A stretch of 36,496 nt of DNA from Susulua sp964536195 (GTDB taxonomy: Bacteria; Omnitrophota; Gorgyraeia; Duberdicusellales; 4484-171), in the NCBI GenBank assembly GCA_964536195.1, contig CAZHVO010000004.1:1-36496 (forward strand), written 5' to 3'. The notes under the pieces were generated by a model. That model was not told where the DNA came from. It made no database searches and was given only the letters and a program-made list of their open reading frames with translations. Below, piece after piece: positions 1 to 7,290 of this stretch. Position 1 is the stretch's first letter. Every line of letters starts with the position of its first letter. The position numbers and the translations under genes were made by a program.

Positions 1-1
1 A

Positions 2-1249
2 TCTGATCAGCCCTCAATAAAGGGAACTGATCCCCTAGATCCTGAAAAGATTGTTGAAAGGTATCCTGCGGATAACGAGCCTTTCTCAGCCCTAGCCTTT
101 AAGGTTCAGACTGATCCTCATATGGGTAAGTTAGTTTATTTTAGGGTTTACTCTGGTAAACTTGATGCCGGATCCTATATTCTTAATGTTACTAAAGATA
201 AAAAGGAAAGGGTAAGCAGGATTTTACAGATGCATGCTAATGAGCGTGAAAGTCGTTCTACTATTTACGCCGGTGATATTGCGGCAATTATTGGCTTAGA
301 TCATACTGTAACCGGCGATACTTTATCTAGTCTGGATAACCCAGTACTTTTAGAAGCCATTGAGTTTCCAGCACCGGTAATGTCTATTAGCGCTACACCG
401 CAAAGTCGGGCTGACCAGGATAAGATATCTAAGGCTTTATTAAAATTAGCTGAAGAAGACCCAACTTTTATCGTGCATACTGATACCGAGACCGATGAGA
501 CAATTATCTCCGGTATGGGCGAATTGCACCTAGAAATTATCGTTGATCGCTTAAAGCATGAATTTAACGTTGAAGCAGTAGTAGGCCAGCCTAAGGTAGC
601 CTACAAAGAGACAATATTAAGCGCAGTTACTCAAGACTATAAACACTCTAAGCAAACTGGCGGTCGGGGTCAATACGGTCACGTAGTTATGGAAATAGCA
701 CCGGCTAAACCCGGAGAAGGTTTTGAATTTAAAAATTCCATTACCGGCGGAAAGATTCCTCGTGAATACATTCCGGCAGTCGAGAAAGGTGTTATCGCAG
801 CAATGCAGAGAGGAATTTATGCTGGATATCCAGTAGTCGATGTAAAGGTTAATCTTATTGACGGTTCTTACCACGATGTTGATTCTTCAGAGCTAGCCTT
901 TAAACTTGCTGCTTCCGGGTGTTTTAAAAAAGCTTTTATGCAAGGTGTCCCGGTATTGCTTGAGCCGCATATGTCTTTAGAGGTTGCTACTCCTGAGGAG
1001 TATGTTGGTAATGTCGTCGGGAATATCTGTTCACGTCGAGGAAAAGTTCTAGGAATTAATACTAAAGGTAATCAGCAGATAATTGCAGCTGAAGCTCCGC
1101 TTTCAGAGATGTTTGGTTATGCTACAACTTTACGCTCCTTAAGCAGCGGCCGGGCTGTTTACTCAATGCACTTTGAGAAATATGTAGAAGTGCCGGCAGC
1201 AATTTCTGAGAAGGTTGTCGAGGAGAAGAAAAAGAGGGAAGGAAAGTAA
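2..1249 (+). CDS. fusA: Elongation factor G, C-terminal part (5' end outside window)
   Basis: This is the C-terminal 415 or so residues of translation elongation factor G, the GTPase that drives ribosomal translocation. The reading frame is open from base 2, so the gene is cut by the window edge and the first ATG at 122 is internal. Visible parts are domain II (FSALAFKVQTDPHMGKL), domain III with the GELHLEIIVDRL stretch, the domain IV signature GGRGQYGHVV, and domain V ending in GYATTLRSLSSGRA. The GTP-binding domain lies outside the window. The short hydrophilic Lys/Glu-rich tail is typical of the family. It converges on ispH with only 18 bases between stop codons, and no clear hairpin terminator is seen there. 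Many bacteria carry several EF-G paralogues, so which one this is cannot be told from this part. Confidence 0.95.
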   Translation, partial: SDQPSIKGTDPLDPEKIVERYPADNEPFSALAFKVQTDPHMGKLVYFRVYSGKLDAGSYILNVTKDKKERVSRILQMHANERESRSTIYAGDIAAIIGLDHTVTGDTLSSLDNPVLLEAIEFPAPVMSISATPQSRADQDKISKALLKLAEEDPTFIVHTDTETDETIISGMGELHLEIIVDRLKHEFNVEAVVGQPKVAYKETILSAVTQDYKHSKQTGGRGQYGHVVMEIAPAKPGEGFEFKNSITGGKIPREYIPAVEKGVIAAMQRGIYAGYPVVDVKVNLIDGSYHDVDSSELAFKLAASGCFKKAFMQGVPVLLEPHMSLEVATPEEYVGNVVGNICSRRGKVLGINTKGNQQIIAAEAPLSEMFGYATTLRSLSSGRAVYSMHFEKYVEVPAAISEKVVEEKKKREGK

Positions 1250-1267
1250 CTATTCCTTAGAGGGTAT

Positions 1268-2104
1268 TTACTTAATTCTTCTTATCAGCTTGATGACATC
1301 TTGGGTAGTATTTTTCGGCGTAGATGCCCCAGCAGTAATCCCCACACTAGAGACTTTCTTAAACCAAGTCGGTTTAATCTCATCCTTTGCTTGAATCCAA
1401 AATGTTTGCTTATTTATTGACTTTGATATTTCATATAGGCGTTTAGTATTGGCGCTAGTCTTTGAGCCAATAATAATCATAAGATTATTCTTAGCAGCCA
1501 TTTCTTTTATTTCCTTTTGTTTTCTCCGGGTTGGTTCACATATAGTGTTGAAAAACTTCAATTTTTTAATATGTTTGCTTAAGGCTTTGACGATTTTTAG
1601 AGTTTTTTCTAAATTTTGAGTAGATTGAACTACAACTGCTCTTTTCCCAATTCCTTTAACTTTTTTACCTATATCTTTATTGTTGTCGATCACCAGGACT
1701 TTTTTCTTTAGTTGGCCTAATATTCCTTGTACCTCATCATGCTTTTTGTCGCCGATTATTATGACTCGATAACCTTTTTTTTCATTTTCCTTGGCGATTT
1801 TGTGGATTTCGCGTACCATTGGACAGGTTGCATCGATAATCTTGTAGCCGAGAGCCCGGACTTTTTTGTAAGTGTCGGTTGAGGTGCCATGAGCTCTGAT
1901 TAGGAGAATTTTCCCCTTACCTTTGCCCAAATGTTTAATCTTTTTGATTCCAGATTTTTTAATCTGGTTTACGACCTCTTCATTGTGGACAATGTCTCCG
2001 AGCATTTCTACTCGTTTTTCTTTTGAGGCAGTTTCCAGAGCGATCCCCAGAGCTCTTTTTACCCCAAAACAGAATCCAGCAGATTTTGCAAGGTTAATTT
2101 TCAT
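1268..2104 (-). CDS. ispH: 4-hydroxy-3-methylbut-2-enyl diphosphate reductase (LytB/IspH)
   Basis: This iron-sulfur enzyme performs the last step of the MEP isoprenoid pathway, reducing HMBPP to IPP and DMAPP. The three cluster cysteines are visible: Cys12 in GFCFGVKRA, Cys94 in DATCPMV and Cys189 in NTICEPTRR. The substrate-pocket histidines are His40, His72 in RAHGTS and His122, and the proton-relay Glu is Glu124 in KHDEVQG (HPEVEG in most homologues). The C-terminal GITAGASTP signature is intact. At 278 aa it is shorter than the E. coli protein of about 316 aa but full length for the compact form. It starts one base after the stop of the prenyl synthase gene, so the two form one minus-strand unit that makes and then elongates C5 units. 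The usual NAT in the third cysteine motif is EPT here. Confidence 0.95.
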   Translation of the reverse strand: MKINLAKSAGFCFGVKRALGIALETASKEKRVEMLGDIVHNEEVVNQIKKSGIKKIKHLGKGKGKILLIRAHGTSTDTYKKVRALGYKIIDATCPMVREIHKIAKENEKKGYRVIIIGDKKHDEVQGILGQLKKKVLVIDNNKDIGKKVKGIGKRAVVVQSTQNLEKTLKIVKALSKHIKKLKFFNTICEPTRRKQKEIKEMAAKNNLMIIIGSKTSANTKRLYEISKSINKQTFWIQAKDEIKPTWFKKVSSVGITAGASTPKNTTQDVIKLIRRIK

Positions 2105-2105
2105 A

Positions 2106-3140
2106 TTATTTTAGTCTCTGGGCACACCAGGAGAGCAGGTTCTTGTATTTTGTTTTCATCTTAATCGTTTGAATTATAGTCAATGCTTTTTGGGTAAGAT
2201 TGGTGATTTCTCCTTGAGTATAATCTAGGGCTCCCGATTCCTTGGCGATTCCGCGCATCTTTAATAGATCGGCCTTGGTTACCTTTCTTTTATTAAGGAT
2301 ACTTTTTATCAAAGACTTATTCTTTTTGCTAGAATGGTTGTAAGCATACCAGATCAGGAGAGTTTTTTTTGATTCCTGAAGATCCGAGAGAGCTGATTTA
2401 CCAATTTTTTTCTCATCAAAAAACATACTCAAAGTATCATCCCTTATCTGAAAGGCCCGACCGAGATAAAGACTAAACTCAGAGAGTTTATTAATTTCAC
2501 CTGTTTTGGCTCCGGCTAACATTGCACCCATTGAAAGCGGGGAAGCAAAGGTATAGTGGGCAGTTTTGTAATCGTAAATTTTATAGATATCTTTCTTATC
2601 TACTTTTTCAATATTTTTTATTCCCGAAAGAAGTTCAATGAATTCCCCACAGCCAGTATGGACTGCAGCCTTAATAAACCGCTGCAGAGCTTTCTCTTTG
2701 AGGAGCGGATTTTCTCTAATTGAAAGAAATGCCTCAATTGCCAGAGCATAAATAATATCTGCAGCTACAATTGCCAGGTCTTGACCGTTAAATTTAATGT
2801 TTTTATGCTTGGCTAGAGATTGATCAAATACCTTATGCAACGAGGGCCTGCCTCTACGGGTATCGGACTTATCAATTATGTCATCATGGATAAGGAAAAA
2901 GTCATGGAGGAGTTCTACAGAAAGAGCGCTTTGATATAGGCCTGGGGCTCTTTTTTTGCTAAAACCCTCATATCCGATAATAAACAGAGCCGGGCGTAGT
3001 CGCTTACCATCTCTTAAGATAAAATCGGTAATACTTTTAAACAATAGGGGTGATATTGTCTTTAAAGAGTAGATTTTATCAGCATTTTGCAGGAATTGGC
3101 TAAGCTGGCTATCAATTTTCTTCATTATTTGGTAAAACAT
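2106..3140 (-). CDS. Polyprenyl diphosphate synthase (trans-isoprenyl synthase family)
   Basis: This enzyme condenses IPP onto allylic diphosphates to give a linear prenyl diphosphate (geranylgeranyl or longer; the length cannot be read with confidence). Visible family motifs are GKRLRP (residues 45-50), the first aspartate-rich motif DDIID at 86-90 followed by DKSDTRRGRPS, and the second region GRAFQIRDDTLS at 228-238, followed by the GKSALSDL..SKKTL stretch. The second motif is DDTLS where most members have DDxLD, so the last Asp is replaced by Ser. Length (344 aa) is normal. An alternative start lies six codons in (MKKID), and neither start has a clear Shine-Dalgarno. The gene is followed one base later by ispH. 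Confidence 0.88.
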   Translation of the reverse strand: MFYQIMKKIDSQLSQFLQNADKIYSLKTISPLLFKSITDFILRDGKRLRPALFIIGYEGFSKKRAPGLYQSALSVELLHDFFLIHDDIIDKSDTRRGRPSLHKVFDQSLAKHKNIKFNGQDLAIVAADIIYALAIEAFLSIRENPLLKEKALQRFIKAAVHTGCGEFIELLSGIKNIEKVDKKDIYKIYDYKTAHYTFASPLSMGAMLAGAKTGEINKLSEFSLYLGRAFQIRDDTLSMFFDEKKIGKSALSDLQESKKTLLIWYAYNHSSKKNKSLIKSILNKRKVTKADLLKMRGIAKESGALDYTQGEITNLTQKALTIIQTIKMKTKYKNLLSWCAQRLK

Positions 3141-3162
3141 TGATTTATATTAGCATACAATA

Positions 3163-3192
3163 ATATTAGAGGCAAATGAAAAATCTTTTCAA
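3163..3192 (-). promoter_or_regulatory. Probable sigma-70 promoter for the prenyl synthase-ispH unit
   Basis: On the minus strand TTGAAA (3192-3187) is followed after 18 bases by TAATAT (3168-3163), about 23 bases upstream of the first ATG. Both hexamers are close to consensus, and no other upstream gene could drive this pair. AT-rich sequence makes chance matches common, so confidence is moderate. Confidence 0.45.
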
Positions 3193-3258
3193 ACTTCTTG
3201 CAAACTTATCAGAGAATCATAGAATATAGTTAATAGCGTTTGTATATAAGGAGGTATA

Positions 3259-3393
3259 ATGACTATTAAAAAGAAAAAAAAGTCAAAATCGATAGTATGT
3301 GTAATTTGCAAGGGGGATAAGAAAATTCAAAGCAAAAAGAAGTGTTGTTCTCCTAAGATGACTTCAAGGAAAAAGGGGAGCTGGAATCTTTAG
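3259..3393 (+). CDS. Small Cys/Lys-rich protein, 44 aa, unknown function
   Basis: This short reading frame has a very strong ribosome-binding site (AAGGAGG, 4 bases before ATG). The product is 44 residues and strongly basic: the first 10 residues include six lysines, then comes CVICKGDKK, then KKKCCSPKM. The CxxC plus CC pattern is compatible with a tiny zinc ribbon or iron-binding peptide, but no family is recognised. It leads the oxidative-stress run: the flavin reductase follows 39 bases after its stop, so it may be the first gene of that operon. The strong ribosome-binding site and ordered Cys pairs argue that it is real; the low-complexity lysine tract and small size argue for caution. 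Confidence 0.6.
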   Translation: MTIKKKKKSKSIVCVICKGDKKIQSKKKCCSPKMTSRKKGSWNL

Positions 3394-3432
3394 GAGACAT
3401 ATTATAAAGTTTTAATTGGGAGGTTTGAGACA

Positions 3433-4143
3433 ATGAAAGAAAGCCAGGTAATATTTACTGAAAGGTTAAAGCGGACTGATAGCATTGAAAGCTTTCGGTT
3501 TAGATCTGATGAGAAAATAGAATTTTTACCCGGACAATTCCTTCAGCTTATTTTTGATCAAGAGAATAGGGAAGACTCCGATCTAAATAAATTCCTTTCC
3601 TTTTCCTCAGCTCCTGATAAGGAGTACTTTGAAGTAACTAAAAGAATATCTGGTAGTGAATTTTCTGAAGCTCTGGCCAAATTAAAAATAGGTGACAAGC
3701 TTTTAGTCAAGGCTCCGATGGGGAATTGTGTTTTCAAGGATGAATACGCAAAAATCGGGTTTCTGGTTGGTGGAATCGGTATAACCCCAGCTATTTCAAT
3801 ATTAGAATATATTACTAGCAAAAATCTTGGTACTGACGTCTGCTTGTTGTATTCTAACAAAACCGAGGAAGATATAGCTTTTAAAGCTCAAATCGATAAT
3901 TGGAGTCAGCAAAATCCGAATATCAAGCAGGTATATGCCATTACTAAGGGCGAGCCCAAAGATAAGAATTCTTTCTCCGGCATAATCGATGAGCAATTTT
4001 TAATCAACAATGTCTCTGATCCTAAGCAACGAATTTTCTTTATTTTTGGTTCACCAGACATGGTAGCAGAGATGAAAAACATTTGTCTTAAAACCGGCTG
4101 TATTGAAGGTATGGTAAAAGCAGAGAATTTCATTGGTTATTAG
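3433..4143 (+). CDS. FAD/NAD(P)-binding ferredoxin-reductase-type oxidoreductase
   Basis: The product is a 236-aa flavoprotein of the ferredoxin-NADP+ reductase superfamily. The N-terminal FAD domain shows PGQFLQLIF and FLSFSSAP, the latter in the place of the RxYSxxS flavin motif but lacking its Arg. The C-terminal nucleotide domain shows VGGIGITPAISIL and a terminal GSPDMVAEM block. There is no C-terminal 2Fe-2S domain, so it should pass electrons to a separate partner. Rubredoxin starts 19 bases downstream, followed by rubrerythrin and superoxide reductase, so the natural inference is an NAD(P)H:rubredoxin reductase feeding the peroxide- and superoxide-reducing enzymes. That partner assignment is inference. 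A GGGAGG ribosome-binding site lies 9 bases before the ATG. Confidence 0.82.
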   Translation: MKESQVIFTERLKRTDSIESFRFRSDEKIEFLPGQFLQLIFDQENREDSDLNKFLSFSSAPDKEYFEVTKRISGSEFSEALAKLKIGDKLLVKAPMGNCVFKDEYAKIGFLVGGIGITPAISILEYITSKNLGTDVCLLYSNKTEEDIAFKAQIDNWSQQNPNIKQVYAITKGEPKDKNSFSGIIDEQFLINNVSDPKQRIFFIFGSPDMVAEMKNICLKTGCIEGMVKAENFIGY

Positions 4144-4162
4144 GAGTAGGGGGTGGTAGGAG

Positions 4163-4303
4163 ATGAAGAAGTATAGATGTATGATTTGTGAGTATATTTA
4201 TGATCCGGCTGAAAATGACAATATTGAGTTTGCTCATTTACCTGATGATTGGGTTTGTCCTGAGTGTGGAGTGGGGAAAGATCAGTTTGAAGAGATTAAA
4301 TAA
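4163..4303 (+). CDS. rub: Rubredoxin (46 aa)
   Basis: This is a small one-iron electron carrier. Cys6 and Cys9 (CMIC) and Cys34 and Cys37 (CPECGVGKDQF) form the Fe(Cys)4 site, and the family residues YIYDPAEND and LPDDWVCP are present. At 46 residues it is slightly shorter than the typical 52-54 aa rubredoxin, mainly in the loop between the two halves. It lies between the flavin reductase and rubrerythrin, with 17 bases to the latter, and likely carries electrons from the reductase to rubrerythrin and superoxide reductase. A longer open frame starting at 4188 in another phase is a shadow of this gene and rubrerythrin. Confidence 0.93.
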   Translation: MKKYRCMICEYIYDPAENDNIEFAHLPDDWVCPECGVGKDQFEEIK

Positions 4304-4320
4304 AGCAAAAGGAGGTACTA

Positions 4321-4896
4321 ATGAAGAGTATAAAAGGAACAAAGACCGAGGAAAATCTTCTTGCTTCTTTTGCCGGAGAGTCTCAAGCCAGAAATCGCTA
4401 CACTTATTTTGCTTCAGTTGCTAAAAAATCCGGCTATGAGCAGATATCAGCTATATTCCTAGAGACAGCTGATAACGAGAAAGAGCATGCTAAGAAGTTT
4501 TTTAAGTTCTTGGAAGGTGGTGAGGTTGAGATTACTGCAGCTTATCCGGCTGGAGTTATCGGAGACACACTTGCCAATTTGGAAGCAGCTGCCGTTGGAG
4601 AATACCTAGAGTGGTCCAAGCTCTATAAGGAGGCTGAAAATACTGCCAGAGAAGAGGGGTTTAAGCAAGTTGCTGATTTATTTAAGGAAATTGCTGAGGT
4701 AGAAGTCGAACATGAGAAGAGATACCGCAAATTAATTAAGAATATAAAGGAAGATAAGGTATTTAAAAAAGATACTGTGGTCAAGTGGAAATGCCGCAAT
4801 TGCGGGTATGTTCATGAGGGTGAAGTTGCCCCCAAAGAGTGTCCAGCCTGCGCACATCCACAGAGTTACTATGAGCTACTTTGCGAGAATTATTAA
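4321..4896 (+). CDS. rbr: Rubrerythrin
   Basis: This peroxide-reducing enzyme has a four-helix di-iron domain and a C-terminal rubredoxin-like domain. Di-iron ligands are visible as Glu20 (GESQARNRY), the first ExxH Glu53-His56 (NEKEH), Glu94 or Glu97 (GEYLEW), and the second ExxH Glu128-His131 (EVEHEKRY). The iron-sulfur cysteines are Cys158/Cys161 (CRNCGYVHEG) and Cys174/Cys177 (CPACAHPQSYYE). Length (191 aa) is standard and the ribosome-binding site AAGGAGG is strong. It lies between rubredoxin and superoxide reductase in an evident operon for hydrogen peroxide and superoxide removal without oxygen release, as in anaerobes. Confidence 0.96.
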   Translation: MKSIKGTKTEENLLASFAGESQARNRYTYFASVAKKSGYEQISAIFLETADNEKEHAKKFFKFLEGGEVEITAAYPAGVIGDTLANLEAAAVGEYLEWSKLYKEAENTAREEGFKQVADLFKEIAEVEVEHEKRYRKLIKNIKEDKVFKKDTVVKWKCRNCGYVHEGEVAPKECPACAHPQSYYELLCENY

Positions 4897-4926
4897 TGAG
4901 ACTTTAGGCCAATTAAGGAGGCAATT

Positions 4927-5370
4927 ATGAAAGGGCATGTATGTAAGGTTTGCGGGTTCATATCTATAAACGGAATCGTACCTGACAATTGTCCGGTTTG
5001 CGGCGCCCCTAAGGCAGCTTTCTTGGAGAAGGAGGATGCTATAAAAACTCCCCAGGATTCAAACAATCTGAGCGAATTGGAGAAGAAACATGTTCCAAGT
5101 ATTACTGTTGTTAAAAAATGTGGATTAATTCCTGAAGGCTGTCAGGATGTCCATGCTAAAGTAGGCCAAACCCAGCATCCGATGCAAGCTGAGCATTATA
5201 TAAAACATATCGATTTTTACATTGATAAGGAATTTATAGCCCGGGTACATTTAACTCCTGATAAGCTTAATCCGGCAGCAGGACTTCACCTTAAAGCTGG
5301 AGCCGGTCAACTTACTGTTATAGAATTCTGTACTGTGCATGGTACGTGGATTGGCGAAGCTGATTTGTAA
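4927..5370 (+). CDS. Superoxide reductase with N-terminal rubredoxin-like zinc/iron ribbon (desulfoferrodoxin-type)
   Basis: The enzyme reduces superoxide to hydrogen peroxide, which the upstream rubrerythrin can remove. The N-terminal ribbon has Cys6/Cys9 and Cys22/Cys25 (CKVCG and CPVCGAPK), a spacing like the rubrerythrin-tail rubredoxin and not like the classical desulforedoxin site. The catalytic neelaredoxin domain begins near residue 52 and shows all iron ligands: His55 (KKHVPSI), His84 and His90 (HPMQAEH), Cys135 and His138 (CTVHGTW). The substrate-steering Lys before the first His is present (Lys54), but the Glu that usually precedes it (E-K-H) is Lys here, with a Glu one position further back. 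A strong AAGGAGG site precedes the ATG. Confidence 0.93.
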   Translation: MKGHVCKVCGFISINGIVPDNCPVCGAPKAAFLEKEDAIKTPQDSNNLSELEKKHVPSITVVKKCGLIPEGCQDVHAKVGQTQHPMQAEHYIKHIDFYIDKEFIARVHLTPDKLNPAAGLHLKAGAGQLTVIEFCTVHGTWIGEADL

Positions 5371-5388
5371 TTTAGCAAAGGGAGTACA

Positions 5389-5877
5389 ATGAAAAACACT
5401 TTTAATCCTCTGGAGATAGTAAAGATTGCAATTAACATTGAAGAGAATGGTAAAAAGCTTTACCAGTCTTTAGAGAGTAAGGCTAAAGACAGAAAGCTAA
5501 AATTAATGTGTAAGTACTTAAAAGATCAGGAAGAGATTCACCGTCAAATCTTTCAGGAAATGCTTGATAATATCGAAGAGTATATTGTTCATGAATTTAG
5601 CCCTGGTGATTATGAAGCCTACCTAAGGGCTATTGCTGCTGAGTATATTTTTACTCAAGAAGCGATAAACGGGAAGATAAAGAAAGGTTTTGGCAGTGAT
5701 TTAGAAGCTGTTAAGTTCGGAATATTCGTAGAAAAGGAGTCAATTCTTACTTATTCAGCCTTGCGTGAATATGTGTTGGCTGGTAAACAAACAGTATTGG
5801 ATAAGGTGATTGACGAAGAGAGAAAACATCTGATTGATCTTATCGTTTTAAAGGATTCTTTAAATAAGGAGGATTAA
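5389..5877 (+). CDS. Ferritin-like di-iron protein (rubrerythrin-related, COG1633 type)
   Basis: This 162-aa all-helical protein carries two ferritin-like half-motifs: Glu18/Glu19 with Glu48-x-x-His51 (QEEIH), then Glu115/Glu117 with Glu144-x-x-His147 (EERKH). It has no C-terminal rubredoxin domain, so it is not a second complete rubrerythrin. It belongs to a family often found beside redox stress genes and thought to handle iron or peroxide; the exact substrate is unknown. It lies 18 bases after superoxide reductase and one base before glutaredoxin, so it is clearly in the same operon. A GGGAG site precedes the ATG. Confidence 0.82.
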   Translation: MKNTFNPLEIVKIAINIEENGKKLYQSLESKAKDRKLKLMCKYLKDQEEIHRQIFQEMLDNIEEYIVHEFSPGDYEAYLRAIAAEYIFTQEAINGKIKKGFGSDLEAVKFGIFVEKESILTYSALREYVLAGKQTVLDKVIDEERKHLIDLIVLKDSLNKED

Positions 5878-5878
5878 A

Positions 5879-6109
5879 ATGGAAGTAAAAGTATATTCAA
5901 CGCCAACTTGCCCTTATTGTAAGATGGTCAAAGAATACCTTTCTTCTAAAGGAGTAACTTTTCAGAATATAGATGTTTCTTTGGATAAAGCCGCTGGTGA
6001 GGAGATGGTAAAGATTTCCGGACAGATGGGGGTACCAGTAATTGTCGCCGGTAATGAGGTTATTGTTGGTTTTGATAAGGGGGCGATAAATAAAGCTTTA
6101 AATCTATAA
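5879..6109 (+). CDS. Glutaredoxin-like thiol protein (CPYC)
   Basis: The product is 76 aa with the redox pair Cys11-Pro-Tyr-Cys14 in STPTCPYCKMVKEYL, the cis-proline loop GVPVIVAG and the closing helix motif GFDKGAINKAL. It is a compact glutaredoxin of the NrdH/YruB-like type. It starts one base after the ferritin-like gene, with the ribosome-binding site AAGGAGG inside that gene's end. Thioredoxin-reductase-like and arsenate-reductase genes follow in the same run, so it could be the dithiol carrier between them. That pairing is inference. Confidence 0.9.
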   Translation: MEVKVYSTPTCPYCKMVKEYLSSKGVTFQNIDVSLDKAAGEEMVKISGQMGVPVIVAGNEVIVGFDKGAINKALNL

Positions 6110-6114
6110 TTACT

Positions 6115-7281
6115 ATGCCAAAAGATCCGATATGCGGGATGTCAGTCAGTGAGAAGTCTGCTCTTAAATTATCTTGGAGAGGCAGCGACTTTTATTTTTG
6201 TAGTAAACATTGCTTTGAGAAGTTCGCTAAAGAAAAAAAGACTAATGATAACGAAATTGCTATCTGCTCAGTTGTCCCGAAAGTCCCAATTTATAAGAAT
6301 AAAACTTTTATCGTCGCTCTAGTTTTAGTGGGGTTAATCCTGCTTTCCCACCTAGTACCTTTTCTGGTACCGCTTCGAAAATCACTAACCATGTATTTTA
6401 AAACAATCTGGTGGGCTATCCTTTTAGGGTTAGTCCTTGGCGGAGCAATGGAGCACTATGTACCCAGAGAGTACGTAACTCACATTTTATCAAAACCAAA
6501 GAAACGAACTATTTTCTACTCAGTAATTTTAGGCTTTTTTATGAGCGTATGTTCTCACGGTATTCTTGCTCTCTCAATAGAGTTACATAAAAAAGGTGCT
6601 TCTAACCCAGCGGTAGTAAGTTTTTTGCTTGCTAGTCCCTGGGCTAATCTAATTCTTACTATACTGCTTGTAGGATTTTTTGGCCTAAAGGCACTATTTA
6701 TCATATTTTCAGCTATTGCAATAGCAATAACAACCGGATTTATCTTCCAATTTTTAGAGAGAAAGAACCTTATCGAAAGGAACGAGAATATCATAGAGAC
6801 TGACGATAATTTTTCCGTTATCAAAGATATAAAGAGAAGGTTTAAAGCACGACACTGGTCCCTTAAGGAATTTAGAGAGGATATTAAGGGAATTTTTAAC
6901 GGTTCAGTGGCTTTGAGTAACATGGTACTTTGGTGGGTATTAATAGGTATGGGCTTAGCTGGTTTAGCCGGAGCCTACATCCCGGCTACTATATTTACGG
7001 ACTACATGGGCCCAACTATTCTAGGTCTTTTTGTTACTCTCCTGGTGGCTACAGTAATTGAGGTTTGTTCTGAGGGCTCAGCTCCGATGGCTTTTGAGAT
7101 ATTTAGACAGACCGGGGCTTTGGGAAATAGTTTTGTTTTTCTTATGGCCGGTGTAGTCACTGACTATACTGAGATAGGGTTGTTGTGGCATAATGTTGGT
7201 AAGCGGGTAGCTATCTGGTTGCCGATTATAACTGTTCCTCAGGTAATTGTTTTAGGTATTATTGCTAATATGTTATTTTAG
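6115..7281 (+). CDS. YHS-domain-permease fusion (ArsP/DUF318-type permease)
   Basis: The first 40 residues form a YHS metal-binding domain (DPICGMSV, then FYFCSKHCFEKF). A transmembrane permease of the PF03773 family follows, with about eight hydrophobic segments starting near residue 62. Two conserved half-motifs of that family are visible: VCSHGILALSIELHKKGAS with LLASPWAN near residues 144-180, and EVCSEGSAPMAFEIF near residues 318-332 followed by MAGVVTDYTEIGLLW. Family members include the organoarsenical exporter ArsP, so with arsC, arsR and acr3 in the region a metalloid or thiol-metal exporter is a fair inference. The substrate cannot be read from sequence. It starts 5 bases after glutaredoxin, so it may share that transcript. 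The YHS domain is common in copper ATPases. Confidence 0.82.
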   Translation: MPKDPICGMSVSEKSALKLSWRGSDFYFCSKHCFEKFAKEKKTNDNEIAICSVVPKVPIYKNKTFIVALVLVGLILLSHLVPFLVPLRKSLTMYFKTIWWAILLGLVLGGAMEHYVPREYVTHILSKPKKRTIFYSVILGFFMSVCSHGILALSIELHKKGASNPAVVSFLLASPWANLILTILLVGFFGLKALFIIFSAIAIAITTGFIFQFLERKNLIERNENIIETDDNFSVIKDIKRRFKARHWSLKEFREDIKGIFNGSVALSNMVLWWVLIGMGLAGLAGAYIPATIFTDYMGPTILGLFVTLLVATVIEVCSEGSAPMAFEIFRQTGALGNSFVFLMAGVVTDYTEIGLLWHNVGKRVAIWLPIITVPQVIVLGIIANMLF

Positions 7282-7290
7282 GATGAAAGT

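Noticed and set aside
4188..4424. 78-codon frame overlapping rubredoxin and rubrerythrin
   Set aside because: It is in the wrong phase; the true genes in this stretch are rubredoxin (4163-4303) and rubrerythrin (4321-4896).
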